DNA of 64,000 bases from Caulobacter radicis (GTDB lineage: Bacteria > Pseudomonadota > Alphaproteobacteria > Caulobacterales > Caulobacteraceae). Positions 49,901-58,890 of this stretch are shown one piece after another. The DNA lies in contig NZ_QDKO01000043.1 of NCBI RefSeq assembly GCF_003094615.1, positions 1-64,000 on the forward strand, given 5' to 3'. The position numbers were made by a program, and so were the translations under genes. Position 1 is the first letter of the stretch; each line of letters begins with the position of its first letter. The notes beneath the pieces were generated by a model. It saw only the letters and a list, made by a program, of their open reading frames with translations, did not search any database and was not told the DNA's origin.

Positions 49901-51427
49901 GTGGGTATCGACAGACGGGCCGTCATCGCGGCCGGGGCGGCTTCGGCCTGGGTCGCGGCGACCGGTGCGAGGTCCCAGGACGCCACCCGCCGATGGATGC
50001 GCGCCGAAAGTCCCCACTTCGTCGTCTATTCGGCCGATGGCGAGCGCGAGGCGCGAGAATACGCCCTGATGCTGGAGGATTTCGACGGCGTGCTGCGCCG
50101 TTTCCACGGCAAGCAGGATGCTCCCGCCGCCCGCAAGCTGCCGGTCTATCTGGTGCGCGACAACGACCAGCTGCAGAAGGTCGCGCCGGGTTCAGGCCGC
50201 ATAGCCGGTCTCTACAGCGCTTCGCTGCAGGAGATCTTCATCGTCGCGATCAAGGGGATCGGCGACCATAGCGTCCTGGACCTGACCGTCGGCGACAACG
50301 TCGTGCTGCACGAGTACGTGCACCACTTCATCATGCAGTATTTCCCCGATGGCCACCCGAGCTGGCTCGCCGAGGGGCTGCCCGAGTATTATTCGACCAT
50401 CGACCTGAAGCCCAAGCGGGTCTTCGTCGGCGGACCCAACAACCTGAGGGCCTTTTCGCTGCGCCAGCGCGCCTGGCTGTCGATGGACAAGGTGCTGGGC
50501 AGTCGCCGCACCCAGATCGACGAGCAGAGCATGAGCGTGTTCTACGGCCAGGCCTGGCTGCTCACCCACTATGTCTGGAGCAACGCCGAACGTCGCCAGA
50601 AGCTAGGCGCCTATCTCGATCGCTATCGCGACGGCGAGAACGCGATGACGGCCTGGACAGCGGTCTATGGCGACGACGCCAAGGGGCTGGAGGTCAAGCT
50701 CAAGAGCTACATGAACACCCGGCTGATGGGCGTGGAGATGACCCGGGACGGCCCGCCGTCACCGCCGGTCACGGTCGCGGCCATGCCTGTCGGGGCCGAC
50801 GATCTGCTGCTCGACGTCCTATTGCTCAAGCGCCAGCTGATCAACGACAAGGAAAAGCAGCTGGCTCGCGTGCGGACGGTGGCCGCCAGGCGGCCCGCGG
50901 AACGCTACAGCCGGCTGGCCCTGGCCCGCGCCGAGACCCAGCTGGGCGATCGCGCCGCCGGCGAGGCGCTTCTGGAGAAGCTGCTGGCCGAAAAGCCCGA
51001 CGACCTCGAGGCGCTGCAACTGGCCGCCTTCAGCCGCATCAACAGCGCCGACAGGAGGCCGGCCGACGCTCCCGCCCTGATGACCGAGGCCGCGGGTTAT
51101 CTCGGCCGGGCCAACAAGCTGGATCCGGACAACTACCTCACGCTCTATGGTTACGCCCGCACCCAGCGCGGCGAGGGCAAGCCGACCGAGAACACGCTGA
51201 ACGTCCTGGCGCGCGCCGTCGAGTTGGCGCCCCAGCAGCCCAACATCCGCATGCTGGCCGCAACCACCTTCATGGCGGCCGGCAGTTTCGACGAGGCTCG
51301 CTTCTTCCTGGAACCAGCCGCCAACAATCCGCACGGCGGCGGCCTGGCCGCGGCCGCCCAGAAGCTGCTGGACCAGATAGACGCCAAGGAGGCCGCCCAA
51401 GCCAGGCCCGCCTCCAAGCCGAGTTGA
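49901..51427 (+). CDS. Exported HExxH peptidase-like protein with TPRs
   Basis: A 508-aa protein from a GTG start. The N-terminus MGIDRRAVIAAGAASAWVAA looks like a Tat signal. It then has WMRAESPHFVVYSADGEREA, and a gluzincin-like motif VVLHEYVHHFIMQYFPDGHP (HEYVH), followed by WLAEGLPEYYS, whose Glu could be the third metal ligand. The C-terminal half (~280-500) is helical, TPR-like (RLALARAETQLGDRAAGEAL; LNVLARAVELAPQQPNIRML). This resembles the DUF1570/peptidase-MA arrangement. Substrate unknown; likely periplasmic. It has no operon partner: the next gene converges 7 bp away. Confidence 0.8.
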   Translation: MGIDRRAVIAAGAASAWVAATGARSQDATRRWMRAESPHFVVYSADGEREAREYALMLEDFDGVLRRFHGKQDAPAARKLPVYLVRDNDQLQKVAPGSGRIAGLYSASLQEIFIVAIKGIGDHSVLDLTVGDNVVLHEYVHHFIMQYFPDGHPSWLAEGLPEYYSTIDLKPKRVFVGGPNNLRAFSLRQRAWLSMDKVLGSRRTQIDEQSMSVFYGQAWLLTHYVWSNAERRQKLGAYLDRYRDGENAMTAWTAVYGDDAKGLEVKLKSYMNTRLMGVEMTRDGPPSPPVTVAAMPVGADDLLLDVLLLKRQLINDKEKQLARVRTVAARRPAERYSRLALARAETQLGDRAAGEALLEKLLAEKPDDLEALQLAAFSRINSADRRPADAPALMTEAAGYLGRANKLDPDNYLTLYGYARTQRGEGKPTENTLNVLARAVELAPQQPNIRMLAATTFMAAGSFDEARFFLEPAANNPHGGGLAAAAQKLLDQIDAKEAAQARPASKPS

Positions 51428-51434
51428 ACTAGGC

Positions 51435-52169
51435 TTAGCGCTCGCTTGTGCCGCGCGGCCGCCAGGCCAGCACGGTCGCGCCTTCCACGCCGACGCGGCG
51501 GCACTGCGTCTTCAGCGGACAGGCCCCGCATTGGGGCGTGTCGTGCGTGCAGACCAGCTGGCCCAGGCCGTGCTTCATCAGGCAGTGCAGCTCGAAGAGG
51601 TCGTCCGCCGTCCAGGCGTCGGGCGCCAGCGCCATGAGGGCGTTGTAGCTGTGGGTCGGATCGCCCGGTCCGACCAGGCCAAGCCGCTGGGCCGTGCGGT
51701 GCACGTGGCTGTCGACGACCAGATCGCGCATGGCCAGGGTGCTGAAGTTGAGGACGCTGGCGGCGACCTTCTGGCCGACGCCGGGCAGGGCGCGCAGCTC
51801 GTGGCGGGCCTGTTCGACGGTGAGGTTGCGCAGGTGGCTCAGCGACAGCCAGCCGATGCGGTTCTGGACCATGCGCAGGGCGATCGGCAGGCGCCGCGCC
51901 TTGTCCTGCGCGTGGGTGACGTCGGAGATCAGTGGCAGCACCCGTTCGGCGCTGGCCGCGGCCAGATCCTCCCAGGTTCGGAACTCCGCCTGCAATCGCA
52001 GGAACGCCGCCCACGACACCGCGTCCAGCGTGCGATGGCTGATCGACGACTTCACCAGCTGCGAGACGGGGTCCATCCGCGCCTTGGGGCGCTGCGGCCC
52101 GAAAGCGGCGAGCAACACGTCGCGCGCGTCTTCCAGCGGCGACCGGGCCAGACAGAGGGACAGCTGCAT
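51435..52169 (-). CDS. Endonuclease III-like HhH-GPD DNA glycosylase with 4Fe-4S cluster
   Basis: A 244-aa base-excision repair protein of the Nth/MutY superfamily. DPVSQLVKSSISHRTLDAV marks the substrate loop. The helix-hairpin-helix is ALPGVGQKVAASVLNFS, the catalytic Asp is in VVDSHVHRTAQRLGL, and the Fe-S loop is C-x6-C-x2-C-x5-C (CTHDTPQCGACPLKTQC). The Lys of bifunctional Nth is in the expected helix position only if GQK is counted, so lyase activity is uncertain. It is preceded by a LexA box that covers the alternative ATG at 52190, which favours the start at 52169. Confidence 0.9.
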   Translation of the reverse strand: MQLSLCLARSPLEDARDVLLAAFGPQRPKARMDPVSQLVKSSISHRTLDAVSWAAFLRLQAEFRTWEDLAAASAERVLPLISDVTHAQDKARRLPIALRMVQNRIGWLSLSHLRNLTVEQARHELRALPGVGQKVAASVLNFSTLAMRDLVVDSHVHRTAQRLGLVGPGDPTHSYNALMALAPDAWTADDLFELHCLMKHGLGQLVCTHDTPQCGACPLKTQCRRVGVEGATVLAWRPRGTSER

Positions 52170-52184
52170 AGGCTCGCCTCGCGT

Positions 52185-52199
52185 GAACATAATGAGAAC
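52185..52199 (-). promoter_or_regulatory. LexA (SOS) operator
   Basis: On the minus strand GTTC-tcattat-GTTC, an exact match to the alphaproteobacterial LexA box GTTC-N7-GTTC, 16 bp upstream of the glycosylase start. It predicts that this repair gene is induced by DNA damage. Confidence 0.85.
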
Positions 52200-52232
52200 A
52201 TTACGTTCGGGGCGAACGGTTGTCGAGAGGGT

Positions 52233-52802
52233 TCAGCCTCGGCGGCCGGCGCGGCCCCACAGCACCGTCACGCGGCGGCGCAGGCGTTGCAGCGCGACCC
52301 GCACGGGCGTCGGGGCGGGCGTGGGCTCGGGGCGTTCCTCTTGCGGCAGGCCGACGCCGGCGAAGCGGGCGATCAGGTCGCGCAGTTGCGGCTCCTGCAC
52401 GGCGAGCGCGGCCTCGACCGGCGTCATCCACTTGAGGGTCCGCTGGCCCTTCTCGGGCCAGATCGCGTGCTCGCCGGTGACCTTCATCGGAAAGACGTCG
52501 ACCTTGACCAGGCGGCCCGCGCCGCTCTTCAGGCGCTTGAGGTACTCGTACTCGCCGAAGGCGGTCTCGGCGATCACGCCGTCGAGGCCAGCCTCCTCGT
52601 AGGCTTCCTGGGCGGCGGCCTGGTGGTCGAGCCGGTCCTTCATCGGCCAGCCCTTGGGGATCACCCAGCGGCGCGTCTCGCGCGACGAGACGAGCAGGAT
52701 CTCCAGCGCGGCCCCTTCGCCGCGCCAGGGCAGGGCGGCGACCTGGCGGCGCTTGCCGCCGCCCTTGGCCCCGCCGGTCTGCTTGACCGTCCCGTCCGTC
52801 AC
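52233..52802 (-). CDS. NUDIX hydrolase (diphosphoinositol/diadenosine polyphosphate type)
   Basis: A 189-aa NUDIX protein. The Nudix helix is AAAQEAYEEAGL within GWPMKDRLDHQAAAQEAYEE; the core EAYEEAGL is intact, with Arg at the usual first Glu position. RRWVIPKGWPMKD and PEKGQRTLKWMTPVEA are typical of the DIPP/Ap-n-A class. The last ~45 residues are Pro- and Arg-rich. The start is GTG 52802, overlapping the phosphate transporter stop as GTGA, so it is translationally coupled to Pit. Likely substrate is a highly phosphorylated nucleotide or polyphosphate (inference). Confidence 0.88.
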   Translation of the reverse strand: MTDGTVKQTGGAKGGGKRRQVAALPWRGEGAALEILLVSSRETRRWVIPKGWPMKDRLDHQAAAQEAYEEAGLDGVIAETAFGEYEYLKRLKSGAGRLVKVDVFPMKVTGEHAIWPEKGQRTLKWMTPVEAALAVQEPQLRDLIARFAGVGLPQEERPEPTPAPTPVRVALQRLRRRVTVLWGRAGRRG

Positions 52803-53800
52803 TGCATCCAGAACCCGAGATAGTAGAACACCGCCGCGGTCAGCGCCGCCGCCGGGAGGGTGATCACCCAGGCGACGACGATGTTCTTGGCCACGCCCCA
52901 GCGCACCGCCGAGACCCGACGCGAAGCGCCGACGCCCACAATAGCGCCAGTGATCGTGTGAGTCGTCGATACCGGAACGCCGATATGCGTCGCCAGGAAC
53001 AAGGTGATCGCGCCGCCGGTTTCGGCGCAGAAGCCCTGCATCGGGGTCAGGCGGGTGATCTTGCTGCCCATGGTGTGGACGATCCGCCAGCCGCCGAACA
53101 GCGTGCCAAAGCCCATGGCCGCCTGGCAGGCGATCACCACCCAGAACGGGATGTGCCCCGGCTGGTCGGTGGCGCCGTGGGCGAACAGCAGGGCGGCGAT
53201 GATGCCCATGGTCTTCTGGGCGTCGTTGCCGCCGTGGCCCAGGCTGTAGAGCGCTGCCGAGACGAACTGCAGCTTGCGGAACACCCGGTCGGCGAAGAAC
53301 GGCGAGCTCTTCAGGAACGTCCATGAGACGATCAGCACCAGGACGAGCGCCAGCACGAAGCCCACCGTCGGCGACACCACGATGCCGGCCGCGGTCTTGC
53401 CAAGGCCCGCCCACTGGATGGCGCCGAGGCCGCCGACCTTGGCGATGGCCGCGCCGACGAGGCCGCCGATCAGGGCGTGCGAGCTGGAGGAGGGGATGCC
53501 TAGCCACCAGGTCAGCAGGTTCCAGCTGATCGCGCCCATCAGGGCCGCGAAGATCAGCCGATCGCTGATGATGTGCGGGTCGACGATGCCCGAGCCGACC
53601 ATCTTGGCCACGTGCAGGCCGAAGAACAGGAAGGCGATGAAGTTGAAGAAGGCCGCCCAGATCACCGCCCAGCGCGCCGACAGCACGCGGGTGGAGACGA
53701 TGGTGGCGATCGAGTTGGCCGCGTCGTGCAGCCCGTTCAGGAAGTCGAACGCCAGGGCGACGACCACCAGGAACACCAGGATGAGGAACGTGGGATCCAC
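52799..53800 (-). CDS. Low-affinity inorganic phosphate transporter, PiT family
   Basis: A 333-aa inner-membrane phosphate symporter with ~10 TM helices. Both PiT signatures appear: FDFLNGLHDAANSIATIVST at the N-terminus and LYSLGHGGNDAQKTMG in the middle. It is also marked by WWLGIPSSSSHALIGGLVGA and HIGVPVSTTHTITGAIVGVG. It lies 12 bp downstream of the DUF47 gene and overlaps the NUDIX gene, a three-gene phosphate operon. Confidence 0.96.
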   Translation of the reverse strand: MDPTFLILVFLVVVALAFDFLNGLHDAANSIATIVSTRVLSARWAVIWAAFFNFIAFLFFGLHVAKMVGSGIVDPHIISDRLIFAALMGAISWNLLTWWLGIPSSSSHALIGGLVGAAIAKVGGLGAIQWAGLGKTAAGIVVSPTVGFVLALVLVLIVSWTFLKSSPFFADRVFRKLQFVSAALYSLGHGGNDAQKTMGIIAALLFAHGATDQPGHIPFWVVIACQAAMGFGTLFGGWRIVHTMGSKITRLTPMQGFCAETGGAITLFLATHIGVPVSTTHTITGAIVGVGASRRVSAVRWGVAKNIVVAWVITLPAAALTAAVFYYLGFWMQ

Positions 53801-53812
53801 GGCGCGGGCTCT

Positions 53813-54457
53813 TTAGACCTGCTCGACGACGATGCCGCTGATGCGGTTGGCCACGTCCTCGAAGCGGTCGACGACCTTTTCCAGGTGGCTGTAGATGTCG
53901 ATGCCGACGATGAAGGCCATCGGGTCCTTCTCCCGGTGGGCCAGGAACAGCTCCTTGCGACCGACGTCGTACATCTGGTCGGCCTGTTCCTCGATCTGGG
54001 TGATCTTGACGGCCAGGTCGCTCAGGCGCTGGGCGTTGTGGCGCATCTTCGGCAGCAGCGAGACAGCCTCGGCCGTCAGGTCGGCGGCCTGGACGATGAT
54101 CTGCGCCATCGCCTTCATCTGCGGCTCGAAGGTGGTGACCTCGAACAGGCTGACCACCTTGGCGGTCTTGCGCATCTGGTCGATGGCGTCGTCCAGCGAC
54201 GTCGTCAGGTCCTGGATGTCGCTACGGTCGAAGGGCGTGATGAAGCTGCGGCGCACGGCCTGCATCACCTGGCGGGTGACCTCGTCGGCCTCTTCCTCGT
54301 GCTGGTTCACCCGGGCGGTGGCCGCCTCGATGCTGTCGGCGCCGCTCATCAGGTCGCTGAGCGCCTTGGAGCCGGCCACCAGCGTCGCGGCGTGCTGGGC
54401 GAAAAGATCGAAGAACCGGTCTTCCTTGGGCATGATCGCCCGGAACAAACCCAGCAT
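53813..54457 (-). CDS. DUF47 (PhoU-like) regulator of Pit
   Basis: A 214-aa all-helical PhoU-like protein (DUF47): MLGLFRAIMPKEDRFFDLFA, HEEEADEVTRQVMQAV with the metal-binding acidic cluster, TPFDRSDIQDLTTSLDDAID, and MYDVGRKELFLAHREKDPMA. Family members accompany Pit transporters and modulate their activity. First gene of the operon. The upstream gap to 54680 (222 bp) holds its promoter and that of the divergent ior genes; no ORF is seen there. Confidence 0.94.
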   Translation of the reverse strand: MLGLFRAIMPKEDRFFDLFAQHAATLVAGSKALSDLMSGADSIEAATARVNQHEEEADEVTRQVMQAVRRSFITPFDRSDIQDLTTSLDDAIDQMRKTAKVVSLFEVTTFEPQMKAMAQIIVQAADLTAEAVSLLPKMRHNAQRLSDLAVKITQIEEQADQMYDVGRKELFLAHREKDPMAFIVGIDIYSHLEKVVDRFEDVANRISGIVVEQV

Positions 54458-54679
54458 GTCGCTTCATCCTCTGTTCGAAGCGGCGGAACGAAAAACGCGG
54501 ACGTCCGTACCGGGAGCATCCGCGCATTGGGCGGACCGGAACCACGGAAGCGGCGGGCGTTCAAGCCCTGCGTGAAACTTTTGTGACAAATCGCTGCTCG
54601 GGCCCCGGCCGCGGCGTATGGCGCTCGGCAGGTTGCGAAGGTTGCGGCAAGATGACGCTTCACCTTCGGAGTCGCGCGC

Positions 54680-55144
54680 ATGGCCTACACCCTGACGGTC
54701 AACGGATCGCCCCACACGGTCGACACCGAGCCCGGCACGCCCCTGCTGTGGGTGCTGCGCGACCTGCTCGATCTGGTCGGAACCAAGTACGGCTGCGGCG
54801 TCGCCCAATGCGGCGCCTGCACGGTGCATCTCGACGGCGTTCCGGTGCGGGCCTGCGTGACGCCCGTCTCGCGGGTCGGGGCCAAGGCCGTGACCACCAT
54901 CGAGGGGATCGCCGCCAATCCGGTCGGCGCACGCGTGCAGGAAGCCTGGAAAAGCCTCGACGTGCCCCAGTGCGGCTACTGCCAGGCCGGCCAGATCATG
55001 TCGGCCACGGCCCTGCTGGCCGCCACGCCCAAGCCGACGGACGCCCAGATCGACGAAGCAATGGACGGCAACCTCTGCCGCTGCGCGACCTATCCGCGGA
55101 TCCGCAAGGCCATCAAGTCGGCCTCCGGCCAGGCGGAGGCCTGA
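54680..55144 (+). CDS. iorA: Isoquinoline 1-oxidoreductase-type small subunit (2Fe-2S)
   Basis: A 154-aa electron-transfer subunit of a molybdenum hydroxylase (xanthine oxidase family). The N-terminal plant-ferredoxin-like cluster has CGVAQCGACTVHLDG (three Cys plus one in VRACV), and the C-terminal second cluster has CGYCQAGQ and CRCATYPRI. No signal peptide: in this family it is carried out with the Tat-exported large subunit. It lies 5 bp before iorB. Confidence 0.93.
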   Translation: MAYTLTVNGSPHTVDTEPGTPLLWVLRDLLDLVGTKYGCGVAQCGACTVHLDGVPVRACVTPVSRVGAKAVTTIEGIAANPVGARVQEAWKSLDVPQCGYCQAGQIMSATALLAATPKPTDAQIDEAMDGNLCRCATYPRIRKAIKSASGQAEA

Positions 55145-55149
55145 GCATC

Positions 55150-57315
55150 ATGAATGCCCCCGTCCTCTCGCGCCGCCTGTTCCTGGCCGCCTCCACCGCC
55201 GCCGGCGGCGGCCTGATGCTGGCCTTCAACCTCGAGGGCGAGGCCCGCGCCGCCGGTCCGGCCGCGCTGAGCGCCTATCTGAAGGTCTCGCCCGACGGCA
55301 AGGCGACCATCGCCTCGAAGATCCCGGAAGTGGGACAGGGGATGCGCACGGCCCTGCCGATGATCATCGCCGAGGAACTCGACGTCGCCTGGGAAGACGT
55401 CATCGTCGAGCAGGCCCTGGCCGACACCAAGGTCTATGGCCGCCAGGTCGCCGGCGGCTCGATGGCCACCACGCTGGAGTGGGACGGCATGCGCCGGGTC
55501 GGCGCCGCCGGCCGCTGGATGCTGATCCAGGCCGCCGCAGCGAAGCTCAACGTTCCTGCCGCCGAACTGACCACGGAGCCGGGCCGCGTCGTCCATGCCG
55601 CCAGCGGCCGCAGGCTGTCCTACGGCGACCTCGCGCAGGCCGCCGCCGCGATCGCCCCGCCTGATCCCAAGACCCTGGTTCTGAAGGATCCCAAGGCCTT
55701 CCGCATCATCGGCAAGAGCCATGTCCAGACCGACACCGACGCTATTCTCACCGGCAAGCCGCTGTTCGGCATCGACGTGCGCCTGCCGGGCATGGTCTAC
55801 GCCACCTTCCTGAAGGCCCCGACCTTCGCCGCCAAGGTCGCTTCGGCCGACTTGGCCGCCGCCAAGGCGGTCAAGGGCGTACGCGACGCCTTCGTGGTCG
55901 AGGGCGGGACGGCGCTGGACGGCCTGTTGCCGGGCGTCGCCGTGGTCGCCGACAGCTGGTGGGCCGCCCGCCGGGGCCGCAACGCCCTCGACGCGACCTG
56001 GGCCGAGCATCCGACCAGCGCCCAGAGCACCGCCTCCCTGGCCGCCAGGGCCGCCGAGTTCGCCAAGGCCGGGGCCCAGCGCGTGGCTCGCGCCGACGGC
56101 GACGTCGCCGCCGCCCTGAAGGGCGCGGCCAAGGTCGTCAGCGCGTCCTACGACTATCCCTTCATCGCCCACGCTCCGCTGGAGCCGCAGAACTGCACGG
56201 CGCGGGTCAAGGACGGCAAGGTCGAGATCTGGGCCCCGACCCAGAACCCCGAGCCCGGCCGCGCCCTGGTCGCCAAGACCCTGAACGTGCCGCCCGAGAA
56301 CGTCACCATCCACCTGATCCGCTGCGGCGGCGGGTTCGGCCGGCGGCTGATCAACGACTACATGGTCGAGGCCGCCTTCATCGCCAGCAAGGTCGACGCC
56401 CCGGTTCAGCTGATCTGGACCCGCGAGGACGACATCCAGCACGACTTCTACCGTCCCGGCGGCTGGCACAACTTCACCGCCGGCCTCGACGCCAAGGGCG
56501 ATCTCGTCGCCTGGCGCGACCACTTCGTCAGCTTCGGCGAGGGCGAGACCTTCGTGCGCTCGGGCGGCATGAACTCCACCCAATTCCCGGCCGGGGCCGT
56601 GGCCAACTACCAGCACGAGGTCTCGGTGATGCCGCTGGGCATTCCCACCGGACCGCTGCGGGCGCCGGGCAACAACGCCTTCGGCTTCGTCATCCAGTCT
56701 TTCACCGACGAAGTGGCCTTGGCCGCCAAGACCGATCCGGTCGAGTTCCGCCGCAAGCTGCTGGGCGAGCCGCGCCTGATCGGGCCGGAAGGCCAGAACG
56801 ACAGCTTCCACACCGGTCGCATGCGTGGCGTGCTCGACCTTGTGGCCGAGAAGTCCGGCTGGGGCCGCAAGCTGGCCAAGGGCAGGGGGCTGGGCGTTGC
56901 CTGCCACTTCAGCCATTTGGGCTATGTGGCCGTGGTCATGGAGGTCTCGGTCGCCAAGGGCGAGGCCAAGGTCCACAAGGTGTGGGTCGCCGCCGATGTC
57001 GGCCGCCAGATCATCAACCCCACCGGCGCCGACCACCAGGTGCAGGGCTCGATCCTCGACGCCATCGGCAGCACGCTGCGCCAGAAGATCACCTTCGAGA
57101 ACGGCGCGGCGGTAGAGAGCAATTTCGGCGACTTCCCGCTGCTGCGGATGAGCGAGACCCCGCCGATCGAGGTGCACTACCTGCTCAGCGACAACCGCCC
57201 CACGGGCCTTGGCGAGCCAGTTTTGCCACCCGCCCCGGCGGCCTTGTGCAACGCCATCTTCGCTGCCACGGGCAAGCGCATCCGCAGCCTGCCGGTCGGC
57301 GACCAGCTGGCCTAG
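55150..57315 (+). CDS. iorB: Isoquinoline 1-oxidoreductase-type molybdopterin large subunit
   Basis: A 721-aa catalytic subunit that hydroxylates N-heterocycles or oxidises aldehydes with water as oxygen source. Tat signal SRRLFLAASTAAGGG at the N-terminus. Molybdopterin-dehydrogenase segments include VGQGMRTALPMIIAEELDV, VAGGSMATTLEWDGMR, CGGGFGRRLINDYMVEAAF, GPLRAPGNNAFGFVIQSFTD and GEPVLPPAPAALCNAIFAAT with the catalytic Glu in GLGEP. There is no FAD subunit, so electrons probably pass to a periplasmic cytochrome c. The substrate cannot be told from sequence. Confidence 0.93.
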   Translation: MNAPVLSRRLFLAASTAAGGGLMLAFNLEGEARAAGPAALSAYLKVSPDGKATIASKIPEVGQGMRTALPMIIAEELDVAWEDVIVEQALADTKVYGRQVAGGSMATTLEWDGMRRVGAAGRWMLIQAAAAKLNVPAAELTTEPGRVVHAASGRRLSYGDLAQAAAAIAPPDPKTLVLKDPKAFRIIGKSHVQTDTDAILTGKPLFGIDVRLPGMVYATFLKAPTFAAKVASADLAAAKAVKGVRDAFVVEGGTALDGLLPGVAVVADSWWAARRGRNALDATWAEHPTSAQSTASLAARAAEFAKAGAQRVARADGDVAAALKGAAKVVSASYDYPFIAHAPLEPQNCTARVKDGKVEIWAPTQNPEPGRALVAKTLNVPPENVTIHLIRCGGGFGRRLINDYMVEAAFIASKVDAPVQLIWTREDDIQHDFYRPGGWHNFTAGLDAKGDLVAWRDHFVSFGEGETFVRSGGMNSTQFPAGAVANYQHEVSVMPLGIPTGPLRAPGNNAFGFVIQSFTDEVALAAKTDPVEFRRKLLGEPRLIGPEGQNDSFHTGRMRGVLDLVAEKSGWGRKLAKGRGLGVACHFSHLGYVAVVMEVSVAKGEAKVHKVWVAADVGRQIINPTGADHQVQGSILDAIGSTLRQKITFENGAAVESNFGDFPLLRMSETPPIEVHYLLSDNRPTGLGEPVLPPAPAALCNAIFAATGKRIRSLPVGDQLA

Positions 57316-57349
57316 GGTCCGTACTCAATTGTCTTGGCTATAAAGGTCG

Positions 57350-57462
57350 TCATCCCGGCCGGAGGTCCGCGTAGCGGGCCGCAGAGCCGGGACCCAGGGG
57401 CCACCGGCAGTGCGCCGGCCCCTGGTCCCGGATAAGCGCTTCGCGCTTTCCGGGATGACGAT
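57350..57462. repeat. Long inverted repeat (CGTCATCCCGG / CCGGGATGACG)
   Basis: Outer arms GTCATCCCGG and CCGGGATGAC enclose inner palindromes (CCGGGACCCAGGGGCC against GGCCCCTGGTCCCGG). It is the larger relative of 26682-26721 and fills the left half of the 326-bp gap between iorB and the FAD gene. Confidence 0.8.
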
Positions 57463-57545
57463 CGGTGGGGTATTGATCTTGAAGGCCTTTCTCTCCCGGG
57501 CAATTGAGTCCAGACCCTAGCCGAAACCAGCCCGCGACATAGCGT

Positions 57546-57570
57546 CCCAAGGCCCCGCTTTGGCCTTGGG
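57546..57570 (+). terminator. Terminator-like hairpin before the FAD oxidoreductase gene
   Basis: A perfect 9-bp stem CCCAAGGCC / GGCCTTGGG with a 7-nt loop is followed by GCGCCTTTT. It probably ends leftover iorAB transcription, but the T tract is short. Confidence 0.5.
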
Positions 57571-57641
57571 AGCGCCTTTTCTGAACCACGTTCTTAACCT
57601 TGTCGGCCGATCCTCGAAGCCTGAATTCGGGGAGCGGGAAC

Positions 57642-58880
57642 ATGGGCGAACACGTCGAGACGCTGGTGATCGGGGCCGGGCCCGCCGGGCTGTCGGCGGC
57701 TCACGCGCTGGCGTGCGCCGGCCGGACCGTGACGGTGCTCGAGGCCCAGGCTTACGTCGGCGGCGCGGCCCGCACGCTTTCGTTCGAAGGCTTCCGCCTC
57801 GACGTCTCCGGGCGTCGCCTGTCGTCAGCCGATCCGGCCATCCGCGCCTTCTGGACGGCGCTGCTGCCCGACGAGCTGGAAATCGCCCCCGGCGCCATGC
57901 GCCTGGAAGGCGAGGGGCGCGCGCGTCGCGGTCAGCCCGGCGCGGCGCTGGGCGCCCTGATCAGCGCCAAGCTGCGCCCTATCACCACTTCCAAGACCCT
58001 GGGCGAATGGCTGACCCGGCGCTTCGGCCGCCGCGTCGCCCGGCGCCTCAGCGCCTATGCCGAGAAGCTCTGGGCCCTGCGTCCTGAGGAAACCCCGGCC
58101 CAGCCGGCCTGCCCCAGCTTCCGGTCCGAGGCCGGGATGCGGCCTCGCCAGGGCACGGGCCAGCTCTGGAAGGCCTGCGCCGAGGCCATCGCCCAGGCCG
58201 GCGGCGAGATCCGCCTGGAGCGCCAGGTCGAGAGCCTGCGGCGCGACTGGAGCACCGGGGTCTGGACGGTGTCCACCAAGGCCCCCGACGGCGGCGAGGA
58301 GATCTTCACCGCCGACCAGGTGATCTCGACCATGCCCCTGCGCGAGCTGATGGGCGCCCTGACCCCCACGCCGATCAGCCTCTTCCACGCTTGCGAGCTG
58401 ATGTACCGCGACCAGGTGACGGTCGCCTTCACCGCCGCGCCCGGCCGTCGTCGCGCGCCCGCCCTGGCCGAGATCCACGGCGCCGCGATCAAGGCCGCCC
58501 GCGCCCGGGCGCTGGAGGGCGAGGCCCTGGCGCTCGACTACTACTGCTTCGAGGGCGACGCCCTCTGGACCGCGGACGACGAGACCCTGATCGCCCTGGC
58601 CTCGGCCGAGGCCCGGCGCCTGGGCCTCATCGCCGCCGGCTCGGCCCGCGACGCCCAGGTGGTGCGCCAGCGCAAGGTCCACCCGATCCACGACGAGGCC
58701 TGCGACGAGCACCTGAAGATGATCGGCCTGGACCTGCGCCTGCACTTCGCCGGCCTGCACCTGGCCGGCCGCGCCGGCGCCCACGGCGACAGCGCCGAGG
58801 ACCAGTCCATCCGCACCGGCCTCTCGGCCGCCGCCTCCGTCCTGAGCCGCGTTGTCGCCCCGAGCCGGATCGCGGCTTGA
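57642..58880 (+). CDS. FAD-dependent oxidoreductase (amine-oxidase / UDP-galactopyranose-mutase-like fold)
   Basis: A 412-aa flavoprotein. Rossmann GxGxxG in LVIGAGPAGLSAAHALACAG, followed by VTVLEAQAYVGGAARTLSF. A second conserved part, FTADQVISTMPLRELMGALT, resembles the NAD(P)/FAD family of UDP-galactopyranose mutase or protoporphyrinogen oxidase. The C-terminus GLHLAGRAGAHGDSAEDQSI binds FAD. It probably acts in the cytoplasm or at the membrane. ATG 57642 has GGGGAGCGGG upstream and starts the Rossmann fold; an earlier start is not supported. It stands alone between repeats. Confidence 0.85.
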   Translation: MGEHVETLVIGAGPAGLSAAHALACAGRTVTVLEAQAYVGGAARTLSFEGFRLDVSGRRLSSADPAIRAFWTALLPDELEIAPGAMRLEGEGRARRGQPGAALGALISAKLRPITTSKTLGEWLTRRFGRRVARRLSAYAEKLWALRPEETPAQPACPSFRSEAGMRPRQGTGQLWKACAEAIAQAGGEIRLERQVESLRRDWSTGVWTVSTKAPDGGEEIFTADQVISTMPLRELMGALTPTPISLFHACELMYRDQVTVAFTAAPGRRRAPALAEIHGAAIKAARARALEGEALALDYYCFEGDALWTADDETLIALASAEARRLGLIAAGSARDAQVVRQRKVHPIHDEACDEHLKMIGLDLRLHFAGLHLAGRAGAHGDSAEDQSIRTGLSAAASVLSRVVAPSRIAA

Positions 58881-58890
58881 GTTCCCAAGA

